A stretch of DNA of 24,625 bases from GCA-1730015 sp964550655. Its GTDB lineage: Bacteria; Pseudomonadota; Gammaproteobacteria; Granulosicoccales; Granulosicoccaceae. The position numbers were made by a program, and so were the translations under genes. Below, piece after piece: positions 14,959 through 21,922 of the stretch; positions within the stretch are counted from its first letter, which is position 1, and every line of letters begins with the position of its first letter. Where the stretch lies: assembly GCA_964550655.1 (NCBI GenBank), contig CAZKAQ010000048.1, positions 1-24,625 on the forward strand, given 5' to 3'. The notes beneath the pieces were generated by a model. The model worked only from the letters and a program-made list of their open reading frames with translations, did no database searches and was not told the DNA's origin.

Positions 14959-16656
14959 TCAGTTAAAACGCGGCCGTTTTTTTCGAACCTGCAAGTCAGT
15001 GAGATTTATTTCCGCCAGTGTTGATCCAAACAACTGTTGATAGGCATCTCTTGAAATCTGATCAATACTGTCTACATGCTGTGCCAGATACTTATAAGAG
15101 CGCGCAACTTCACTGAGCGTCAGTGCAGGGTCCGGCGGTGTGTCACCAAGGGTGCCCAGATGCATTTCGTGCAGGATCGGCAGCAGTATGCGTATGCTGT
15201 AGTAGTGTGGCTGATCCTGCAGAAGCGGGTTGAGTGTAATGGCTGCAAATTCGTTCAACAATATACCTTTGAGTTCCTCGCCGTATGCCAGGTGAGTGAA
15301 AAATGCCGACAACTCCCACAGAACATGATTGCGGAACTGAGGCGTTATAGGTGTATTGGCAGCGAATTTATCAAGCGTATCAGCAAGCCAGACGGGTTCC
15401 TGAAGATCGTTGGATTGATCGATCAGATGCTGCACTTCATGAAATGCAGTGGCATCCGCGACTCTTCGTTGAAGTTTGGCAGTCGCGAGTGGCAGCAGAC
15501 TTGCCTCAGAGCTTTTCAGCCGGTGCCATACGGTTTCGAACTTCCATTTCCATGACTGTTTCAGTTCATCAGCGTATTGATCAACGACTCTTGTTTGCAG
15601 TCGTCGTGCAATGGATTCCAGTCCATAGACGTCCGGCATTCCCTGCGGCATCAGTTTGGTTTGTAGTTGTCCGTCATTCAGTGCTTCTGTTGAGCTGGCA
15701 CTGGTTGCATCTATATTGCTGAGAAGAATCTGGGCACTGTCATCTCCAAGGTGGACCTTGCCGAGTATGTTGTCATTGAGCTGCAAACCGTCAAGGCGTC
15801 TTGTAAAGAATGCCAGATGATCTTCTTTATCGTTGTTGTAGTAGCGGAATTCGTCAACATGAAAAGACAACAACGCGTATATTACGCACGTCTCTCCCGA
15901 AGCCTGTCCTCCACCACCGAACAGCCGGGTTAAAAACGAACTGAGGGGCAGGTGGGCGCAGTCTGCGGTTTCTACCATCGGGCTCAGGTAGTAGGGGATG
16001 CGGTTGATAAAAAACTCATCATTCACCTGTTTGACCAGTTTGTACAGGTCTTGTGGGGAGATTTCTTTCTCTTGTATTGCATCAAGCAAGGTATTGAGTT
16101 TTTCAGGTATGCCGGGTGTTTCATTGAAGTGGCTGAGGATGCCGTTTTTTAAACTCTCAACTTCTTCGTTTTGCTTTTCTATGTTCTGACTGATTTGTTC
16201 CAATACTTCGGTATTTGTCTGGACGCCGGCAGCGGCTTTACTCGCTTTGAGGCGATAGACCGCATCCGAGTAGCCCGGTATATCGTTTTTGAACACGACA
16301 CGCTCAAGTGAGGCCTGATGACTTAGCCACAGGCTATAGACTGTGGCTGCAATCAACAGCAAAAAAAGCGGCAGCATAATTACCGGTCTTAACAAGGCCG
16401 GCCATAGCCCGGCTTTTGATTCGAGTTTGCTTTGAACCCGATTGTGTATTTCTGCGGTGCTGACGTCGTAGCGCAGTGATTGTTTGTTCTCAATCAGTAC
16501 TGCATTTTTGATCTTGAGGTATCGCAGGCGCAGCAGTGATCTCAGTCCGGGTAACCAGTGTTTGTAGGGTGCAGGTGTTTCGTGCAGATCTGTGGCTGAA
16601 CGGTTTTGCCGGTGTTTTTGTAACTGCTTATGCAGGAGTTGATCACGAATAGACAT
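14959..16656 (-). CDS. Membrane-anchored periplasmic HEXXH metallopeptidase-like protein, 565 aa
   Basis: Not a recognised named family. Residues 1-89 are basic and probably cytoplasmic, residues 91-111 form one membrane span, and the remaining 450 residues should be periplasmic. The segment 150-210 is helical or coiled coil. Cys233 and Cys257 are the only two cysteines and could form a disulfide. The motif HEVQH at 406-410 (inside 'ATAFHEVQHLID') fits the zinc-peptidase HEXXH signature, and 38 residues after its last histidine 'VLWELSAFFTHLAYGEE' offers Glu448 as a third ligand in an E-x-x-A setting typical of gluzincins. The start ATG shares one base with the stop of the preceding gene. The functional claim (protease) is inference; a non-catalytic zinc-binding role is possible. 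Confidence 0.8.
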   Translation of the reverse strand: MSIRDQLLHKQLQKHRQNRSATDLHETPAPYKHWLPGLRSLLRLRYLKIKNAVLIENKQSLRYDVSTAEIHNRVQSKLESKAGLWPALLRPVIMLPLFLLLIAATVYSLWLSHQASLERVVFKNDIPGYSDAVYRLKASKAAAGVQTNTEVLEQISQNIEKQNEEVESLKNGILSHFNETPGIPEKLNTLLDAIQEKEISPQDLYKLVKQVNDEFFINRIPYYLSPMVETADCAHLPLSSFLTRLFGGGGQASGETCVIYALLSFHVDEFRYYNNDKEDHLAFFTRRLDGLQLNDNILGKVHLGDDSAQILLSNIDATSASSTEALNDGQLQTKLMPQGMPDVYGLESIARRLQTRVVDQYADELKQSWKWKFETVWHRLKSSEASLLPLATAKLQRRVADATAFHEVQHLIDQSNDLQEPVWLADTLDKFAANTPITPQFRNHVLWELSAFFTHLAYGEELKGILLNEFAAITLNPLLQDQPHYYSIRILLPILHEMHLGTLGDTPPDPALTLSEVARSYKYLAQHVDSIDQISRDAYQQLFGSTLAEINLTDLQVRKKRPRFN

Positions 16657-18155
16657 TAACCACCTCCTATGGCCGCTAGAACTCTGTTGAGTCGCTGCAG
16701 TGAATCCGGTGGACGTTCAGTATCCAGTGCAATTCTCAGTTCTTTGATTTGTTCATCCACTGTGGCGCTACGGCTTGACTTTGTTTCTTCCTGCCATCGG
16801 TCGAAGGCGTCCCATGACCAGACGGTGGTAAATTCGGTCATCGCCTTGTAGCGCGGGATAATGCGAAGCAGGTGTTCTTTTGCAGACGCCTGATTGTTAT
16901 CGACGAGGTCTTGCATGGCAAGCAGTCCCAGTGCGACCAGTCTGTCACCGTCTTCGAGCATTGGATTGCTTTTTAAGTCTTCATGCAAACGGTATAGAGG
17001 CTCGGTTTCGTTAAGTGTCAAATAGCCTTCCATCAAATTCATTTGTAGTATAAGCATTACTTCGAGCAGGTCTTCTACCTCGTGTGGTTCAGCTGTGGGC
17101 ATGAGTTCACGTGCTGCTGTCAGGCCTTTTTCTTCTACCCGGATTGATTCTCTGGTATCACCAGTCAGTTCGTAGTGCATGAGTGCCAGAGTGATATAGT
17201 TGTTAAGCGTGTTAACGTCGGGTTCTTCGCGCAAGTGATAGTCAAGCAGGTCTTCGCTGCATTGGGTGTAGTTGTCTACCTGTTGTATATCATCTTCAAG
17301 CCATGCAATTTTTGCCAGTCCATACATGGAGTTCATGGCTTCGTGTGGGTCCGGGTTGGACACTGAGGCACAATAGGCTTTGGTGTAGTGAATTTGGGCG
17401 TTATCGGTATCTTCTGCATCCATGAAGCAGCGGGCGACAGATATCTCGACCAGAGATTTGGTAATTGCCTCAGTCTGGCGCCAGCCGAACAGGCTGTCGT
17501 ACTCACCTATAAGATTAACGGTACCTTCACAGTTGCCGTCTCCTACCAGCATCGAGTTGGCACTGCGTACCAGCTGACTCAGCTCAAGGCGACTCTCGCC
17601 TGCGGCGCTCGGTATATCTGCAGCCAGACACTGTATGGGTGCGACTGAGCACTGAAACGGTACAAAGCCAGGCTCGCTGCTCGATTCTTCTTCGAGCTTT
17701 TGCAGATCGGGGCTTAGTTTGATTTGATCGAGCCAGGCCTGGAGTTCTTCCAGGTTTTCCGGTGGCGGCAGATCACTTTCTGCCTGACCGTTATTTAGCC
17801 ATTGCTGTACCTGTGCTACCTGCCTGAGCATTTTTTGTTGTTCTATCCAGGTGGCCAGACTCTGTGGTGCTGCTTCGTTGGTGTCCGGTGTAATGGTCTT
17901 GTAGGCGAATAGTGCCATTAAAAGCAAAGCGGCACAGAAGGCGGTGCGCGCAAGGAGTTTGAGTCGAATGGAATCCTGCAGATCGTTGATGTCGGCGATC
18001 TTTCTCTCGTGCCTTTGCAGAGAGTGGTCTCTTAATTCTTCTGTGATCTCGCGGTAGGCGTTGTGTCCTTCGCTGCTGTGTCTGTCTGCGTTGCTGAAGC
18101 GATCACGGATTTGTTGTAATCTGCTTTGCAGTGAGCGGTTGGCAGGTCTTTTCAT
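16656..18155 (-). CDS. One-pass membrane protein with periplasmic helical-repeat domain, 499 aa
   Basis: Unrecognised family. I take the ATG at 18155, one base after the stop of the preceding gene, with GGTGG as ribosome binding site; the frame is open 17 codons further back but inside that gene. The first 67 residues are highly charged and helical (cytoplasmic), residues 68-86 are the membrane span, and the rest is probably periplasmic. From about residue 190 to 470 the sequence is all-helical with TPR-like spacing ('AQIHYTKAYCASV', 'YGLAKIAWLEDD', 'YITLALMHYELTGDTRES'). Six cysteines (169, 176, 209, 243, 262, 299) lie in the periplasmic part, an even number suited to disulfides. By position it could be a scaffold or force-receiving adaptor between the motor-like proteins and the metallopeptidase-like protein. 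Confidence 0.8.
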   Translation of the reverse strand: MKRPANRSLQSRLQQIRDRFSNADRHSSEGHNAYREITEELRDHSLQRHERKIADINDLQDSIRLKLLARTAFCAALLLMALFAYKTITPDTNEAAPQSLATWIEQQKMLRQVAQVQQWLNNGQAESDLPPPENLEELQAWLDQIKLSPDLQKLEEESSSEPGFVPFQCSVAPIQCLAADIPSAAGESRLELSQLVRSANSMLVGDGNCEGTVNLIGEYDSLFGWRQTEAITKSLVEISVARCFMDAEDTDNAQIHYTKAYCASVSNPDPHEAMNSMYGLAKIAWLEDDIQQVDNYTQCSEDLLDYHLREEPDVNTLNNYITLALMHYELTGDTRESIRVEEKGLTAARELMPTAEPHEVEDLLEVMLILQMNLMEGYLTLNETEPLYRLHEDLKSNPMLEDGDRLVALGLLAMQDLVDNNQASAKEHLLRIIPRYKAMTEFTTVWSWDAFDRWQEETKSSRSATVDEQIKELRIALDTERPPDSLQRLNRVLAAIGGG

Positions 18156-18156
18156 G

Positions 18157-18759
18157 TTAACCACCGATTCCATAGTGTGACGGACTATACCTGCAGGCAG
18201 ATACATTGCTCCAGCTACACAGGTAAGCCGGGTTGGTTTCGGTGACCGGTATCCAGCCGACGGCAGTACCTCTGTCCAGAAACCATTGTCTTGCTTTTTC
18301 GAATTCTATAAAGCTTATACCGTCGCCTTCGTCTTCTACAAAAAAGAAGGCAAAGTCTTTTGTTTTGTCGAGGCCTCTGGCGGTTTTGCCGAGTCTGGTA
18401 TCGGCTTCGCTCAGGTCTTCGAAGGTAGGCCATTTATCAGTGTCTACCGGTGTCATGGTAAGTGTCAGGTAATCGTGGCGCTGACCCATGAAGTCTGCGC
18501 TTATCTGGAACTCCTCTTGCTGTTGGCTGCTGGTTTCACTGGCAGCGAGCAAACCGTTGGCAAACGCTGCATTAACGTCGATGCTTTGCAGGCGATCGCT
18601 GTGTATATAGAAAAACTTTGGCAGTAGTCCGCTTTGGTGTTCAATTGGCAGCGGCGGTTCGGAGTGCGGATTACTTGATTGCAGCGCTGTCATTAGCAGC
18701 AGCAGAATCAACACACCGACTGCGTTGGATACCATGTCTGTCAGTGAATCGAGATTCAT
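18157..18759 (-). CDS. ExbD/MotB-like one-pass protein with transmembrane Asp, 200 aa
   Basis: The protein begins 'MNLDSLTDMVSNAVGVLILL' with a single hydrophobic span at about residues 9-27, no signal peptide, and the rest periplasmic. The Asp8 placed at the cytoplasmic mouth of the span matches the proton-carrying Asp of ExbD/TolR/MotB proteins, which work with ExbB/TolQ/MotA channels. The remainder is not a recognisable OmpA-type peptidoglycan-binding domain; 'FAFFFVEDEGDGISFIEFEKAR' has an ExbD-like strand-helix character. Cys181 and Cys189 near the C-terminus may pair. The ATG overlaps the stop of the preceding gene by four bases (ATGA), and the next gene starts one base after its stop. 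The family link is by topology and context, not by a full domain match. Confidence 0.75.
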   Translation of the reverse strand: MNLDSLTDMVSNAVGVLILLLLMTALQSSNPHSEPPLPIEHQSGLLPKFFYIHSDRLQSIDVNAAFANGLLAASETSSQQQEEFQISADFMGQRHDYLTLTMTPVDTDKWPTFEDLSEADTRLGKTARGLDKTKDFAFFFVEDEGDGISFIEFEKARQWFLDRGTAVGWIPVTETNPAYLCSWSNVSACRYSPSHYGIGG

Positions 18760-19322
18760 TGTGTGTTTTCTTGCGAAGCGTTGGTCTTTGCTATCTCAAG
18801 TCCTGTTCTTATGTGTCTGAAGGAGGGTATGTCGAGTACTCTGTTCAGGAAATGATAGACATCACTGCCACCACTGTGGATGCTCAACAGAATAAATTCC
18901 TCGTATTCTATACCGTGTTCTTTGGCCAGTAGATTGATAGTCGAGATCTCATGCAGTGCCAGTTGCAGTGACAGTTCATTGAATGTCGGTTCCAGAAACA
19001 GTGTTCTGCCACTGGAGGCGATATCTATTGCACGCGCGCGCTGTACACGATCCAGCCCGGCAAGCTCTTCCAGATTGAGTGTTTTGTAGATCTCTTTAAG
19101 TTCTACTTCAGGCGGGTGTAAAACAAGCCGATCGCTCATGGCTTCAATGCGATAGGCCGTTTGAAAGATCTGTGGTTGCAGTGCATCTTCTTCTGATGCC
19201 CCGATGTCGCCCAGAACCAACAGATTTTGCAGGAAGGCAAGTACACCGATCACACACAAAAACAGGCTGATGAAAGGGAATAGATCAAGTGCCGGCTTGC
19301 GGCTTGTACCGACAGCTAACAC
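18756..19322 (-). CDS. ExbD/TolR-like one-pass protein lacking the transmembrane Asp, 188 aa
   Basis: The GTG start lies three bases after the stop of the channel gene. Residues 11-37 ('ALDLFPFISLFLCVIGVLAF...') align by eye with the ExbD/TolR entry 'D-x-x-P-F-I-D', but the last position, normally the essential proton-binding Asp, is Ser19; Asp13 at the start of the motif is kept. The periplasmic part ends with 'EFILLSIHSGGSDVYHFLNRVLD', which resembles the C-terminal strand-helix of ExbD. A degenerate partner next to a second one-pass protein that does carry an Asp suggests the two form an asymmetric pair in one channel. The nearest alternative is an unrelated bitopic protein, but context favours the ExbD reading. 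Confidence 0.75.
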   Translation of the reverse strand: MLAVGTSRKPALDLFPFISLFLCVIGVLAFLQNLLVLGDIGASEEDALQPQIFQTAYRIEAMSDRLVLHPPEVELKEIYKTLNLEELAGLDRVQRARAIDIASSGRTLFLEPTFNELSLQLALHEISTINLLAKEHGIEYEEFILLSIHSGGSDVYHFLNRVLDIPSFRHIRTGLEIAKTNASQENTQ

Positions 19323-19325
19323 AGC

Positions 19326-20195
19326 TTAGTTCCGGTGGTCCGGCTCCTGAGTGTGTCTGTCAAAGGCTTCCTCACGCAAGTCACGCAGTGATTCACCAAT
19401 CGCCTGAGCATGCGAGTAATCGTTATCAATCAGTTCTTCTGCCGGATCATATTGAGTGCTAATAAATTTCTTCCAGTGTTCTTCCAGTCTCAGCAGGTAG
19501 TCGCGTTCGTCCCTTTCAGTCATTACTAACAGTCCGGTGGCGGGAACGCTGAGTACCAGTGCAAGCAGAGTGGTATCGAATGCTGTGGACAAACCCTTGG
19601 TTACCAGTGGTATGTTCTGTTGCAACATGGATGAAATACTGGCACCTGACTGACTTGCACTCATGGTGTCAGAGAAAAAAGAAATACTTAGTCCTATACC
19701 CCAGACTGTTCCGGTGAATCCAATAATCGGTAGTGCCCAGACAAAGAATCGCGGCAGTGAGTAGGAGTTTTGCAGATGTTCGCTTTCGAGTTCGGCATGT
19801 TTTAGCATGCCGTCGTTATTGTAGTTTTGACTGCCTGCCTCAAATTGTAAGCTGTTCCATCGATTTGCCAGTAAGTTGTCACGCAGCTCTGTATGTTCTT
19901 CGGTGACCTGCTCAAGACGTGTGTGGTGATCCAGTAGACGCGGTGCAATATCGCTCAGAAACCATCCCGACTTCTTTTTCTCATTGGCGAGCTTTCGTCG
20001 TTTATCCCACAAGAGATACAAGGCTGTCAGGAAAACGCCTAAAATTACCGGTGAGATCGCGTTACCCCATACTATTCTTGAATACAGGCCGCTGTCTTCG
20101 GGAAAAACCAGCAGTTGCACCACGTAGAGTGCAAAGACAATGATCGCAGCAAACAGCACTGCCGGAAGCAGTGATGCTTTTATGGGGTAATTCAT
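19326..20195 (-). CDS. MotA/TolQ/ExbB-family proton channel-like protein, 289 aa
   Basis: The ATG at 20195 has AAGGA seven bases upstream; the longer open frame to 20264 has no such site. Four membrane spans are visible: about residues 8-30, 45-63, 151-172 and 205-226, with a long charged cytoplasmic loop (65-148). The last two spans form the MotA/ExbB core: 'FVWALPIIGFTGTVWGIGLS' followed by 'LVTKGLSTAFDTTLLALVLS', both strongly conserved in the family. The cytoplasmic C-terminal tail is charged. Such proteins form pentamers around two bitopic partners and use the proton gradient to rotate or push. It is the first of five tightly coupled genes. It is not a clear TolQ (no tolR/tolA/tolB nearby) nor an ExbB of a TonB system (no tonB). 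Confidence 0.88.
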   Translation of the reverse strand: MNYPIKASLLPAVLFAAIIVFALYVVQLLVFPEDSGLYSRIVWGNAISPVILGVFLTALYLLWDKRRKLANEKKKSGWFLSDIAPRLLDHHTRLEQVTEEHTELRDNLLANRWNSLQFEAGSQNYNNDGMLKHAELESEHLQNSYSLPRFFVWALPIIGFTGTVWGIGLSISFFSDTMSASQSGASISSMLQQNIPLVTKGLSTAFDTTLLALVLSVPATGLLVMTERDERDYLLRLEEHWKKFISTQYDPAEELIDNDYSHAQAIGESLRDLREEAFDRHTQEPDHRN

Positions 20196-20582
20196 TAATG
20201 CGTCCTTAGAGCCATAATCGGAGGTTGTCAGAAGTATGCCGTAAAATTGGCGCTGCTCCGACAATCTGTGTAGGTTTTAATGCATTTAGCGCACCTTCCG
20301 TCGGTGCTGCTGCTGCAGTTGCCGCGATAACTGAAAAGCAGGTGCGCAGGAGTAAAACAGGGACGAACGGTGGGCGATCAATATTGCAATTTTCGTCAGA
20401 TTGGCCGCCAGATTGGAATATAGCCGATCCGCCACTGGTGGGTGGTCTTGTTCCGGTCGCGCTGATCACTATTTCAGCTGTGGCGCTGGCGAAACCACGT
20501 GATGGACGATTGTCCCGCGAAGGAAGGCTCAACGACAACGCTGAATGGTCGCAGGCTACCTCACACTGGGGGAACGATTTTA
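20196..20582. other. 387-base gap with overlapping open frames of doubtful status
   Basis: This gap separates the exported Cys-cluster protein from the channel gene and should hold the promoter of the five-gene unit, although I cannot pick a convincing -35/-10 pair. It is unusual in being open on both strands: a plus frame (20225-20590, 121 codons from a TTG) and a minus frame (20206-20538, 110 codons from a TTG) run almost fully opposite each other. Neither has an ATG near its start or a good ribosome binding site. The plus frame has a 'PLVGGLVPVALITISAVALA' hydrophobic stretch, the minus frame is rich in Ala, Thr and Pro. At most one could be a gene or a gene relic. Confidence 0.35.
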
Positions 20583-21704
20583 TTATTTAACAGAGGTACG
20601 AATTGCCGAGACAAGATCCGCCAGACACTGGCTCGTCTTTGACAGATCAGCCAGGGTAACAAGCTCTCCGCCATCTTCCGCACGCCTGAGCGCTGCGTGT
20701 CTGATAGTTTGCTGTTGTGCTCTGTTGCTGTTGAGATAAGCGGATTGCGTAACAATGCTTTCAAGTGGCGTCTTGAGTTTGATAGCTTCGTAGTAGCCAC
20801 CGGTGAGCCCGAAAACACCCACGGCACAGCTGTTTACTTCATGCGGACATTGTTGTGAGCAAATGTTGTGAATGGGTTTTACGGCTGCATAGTTTTGCAA
20901 CCAGTTTTCAATTGGCGCTCTCCACGGATTAACTTCGCTAAGCTCTCCGTAAGGGTTGCCAAGGGCAAGATACAAGACTGCCTCTTTATCGTGAGGTTGT
21001 AGATCGTCTAAATGTACAGAAAACGGCGTTGTGGTAGCACTGATTTTTTTTAGCGCTTGCAGACCATAACCATATTTTTTTTCCGGCCTTATCTGATTGC
21101 GGATAAAAGGCAGAAGATCATCAAAAGCCAGGCCGTTTAATAATTTATTGCGAACTTCATCGTCACCATGAAATGAAGCACTTCGAACAAGGTGATCGGT
21201 GGCCTGTATTTCCCCGTAAGAGCGCAGGGTTTTTATTGTTTCCAAATCTACATAAGAAAGCCCTGAGCGTGAAAGAGCAATGGCAAGCGGATTGCCAAGA
21301 TTCTCTTCTACCTGTAGCCAGGTAAGATTAAACACACCCTGTCTCTGAGGACTTCGAAATAACGCTTGCTGTTTCTCCTGACTGAGGCCTGACACAAAGT
21401 GTGATGGTACTCGCTCAGTGCGTTCTATACGTGACAAAAAAAGTCTGGCAGCAATATTTCCATCCATGGCGAGCTCTGCCAGAAGTGGCAGGCTTTGTTC
21501 ATCGTTGTTGTTCAGCCAGGTTGTTACAGCCTGTTTGAATCGAGTGTTATCAGACCCTTGAATAGTTTCTGCCCTGGAGTAATTGTAGAAACCGGCGCTA
21601 CTGACAAGTATTAGTAACACAAGGATTAGGTGTGACTGAGTATATTTAGCGTGTTTGGCTACAGATATTTTTAACAGCTTGTTGCAGACAGACATTTTCC
21701 TCAT
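20583..21704 (-). CDS. Exported protein of unknown function with C-terminal Cys cluster, 373 aa
   Basis: Unrecognised family. The ATG at 21704 and a second ATG three codons later both fit; AGGA/GAGGA sites are close to each. An N-terminal basic stretch and hydrophobic segment (about residues 25-40) form a signal peptide or anchor, possibly cut near 'SRAETI'. Residues 55-95 ('FKQAVTTWLNNNDEQSLPLL', 'AMDGNIAARLFLSRIE') look like a Sel1/TPR-type helical pair, and the body is mostly helical. The C-terminal part has Cys282, Cys286 and Cys293 within 12 residues plus Cys360, possibly two disulfides in the periplasm. It lies on the same strand upstream of the channel operon, 387 bases away, with its own putative promoter, and may be a periplasmic partner. 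The function is unknown. Confidence 0.8.
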   Translation of the reverse strand: MRKMSVCNKLLKISVAKHAKYTQSHLILVLLILVSSAGFYNYSRAETIQGSDNTRFKQAVTTWLNNNDEQSLPLLAELAMDGNIAARLFLSRIERTERVPSHFVSGLSQEKQQALFRSPQRQGVFNLTWLQVEENLGNPLAIALSRSGLSYVDLETIKTLRSYGEIQATDHLVRSASFHGDDEVRNKLLNGLAFDDLLPFIRNQIRPEKKYGYGLQALKKISATTTPFSVHLDDLQPHDKEAVLYLALGNPYGELSEVNPWRAPIENWLQNYAAVKPIHNICSQQCPHEVNSCAVGVFGLTGGYYEAIKLKTPLESIVTQSAYLNSNRAQQQTIRHAALRRAEDGGELVTLADLSKTSQCLADLVSAIRTSVK

Positions 21705-21727
21705 CCTGATCAGTAAACAAATGAAGC

Positions 21728-21756
21728 AGTATTGAACAGTAGTGCGACGCTGGCAA
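21728..21756 (-). promoter_or_regulatory. Putative sigma-70 promoter of the exported Cys-cluster protein
   Basis: On the minus strand TTGCCA (21751-21756, five of six matches to TTGACA) and AATACT (21728-21733, four of six) are 17 bases apart. The predicted start gives a leader of roughly 20 bases before the ATG at 21704. It was found by eye and could be wrong. Confidence 0.45.
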
Positions 21757-21922
21757 CCGGAGTTTATTCGAGCACCTTATTATGGACAGGAATGATGGTA
21801 CCACGGACAAGACATCTGAAAAACAGACAAAGGTCCGCAGTATTTCTGCCAGTGTTAAATCAAAGGACTGTATGGTAATTTTCCTGAAACGTAAAAGAAT
21901 TTTAGTGCAGATGGAATTTCAT

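Noticed and set aside
15076..16189. Several plus-strand frames of 60-160 codons
   Set aside because: They are shadows of the 565-residue minus-strand protein, whose motifs, membrane span and coupled start make it the real gene.
19326..20195. Zorya-type phage defence (ZorA/ZorB)
   Set aside because: The channel protein and one-pass partners recall ZorAB, but there is no OmpA-like peptidoglycan-binding domain and no helicase or nuclease gene (ZorC/D/E) nearby.
18157..20195. Tol-Pal or TonB-ExbB-ExbD system
   Set aside because: No tolA, tolB, pal, ybgC or tonB genes and no TonB box-type C-terminal domain; the downstream products are a helical-repeat protein and a peptidase-like protein.
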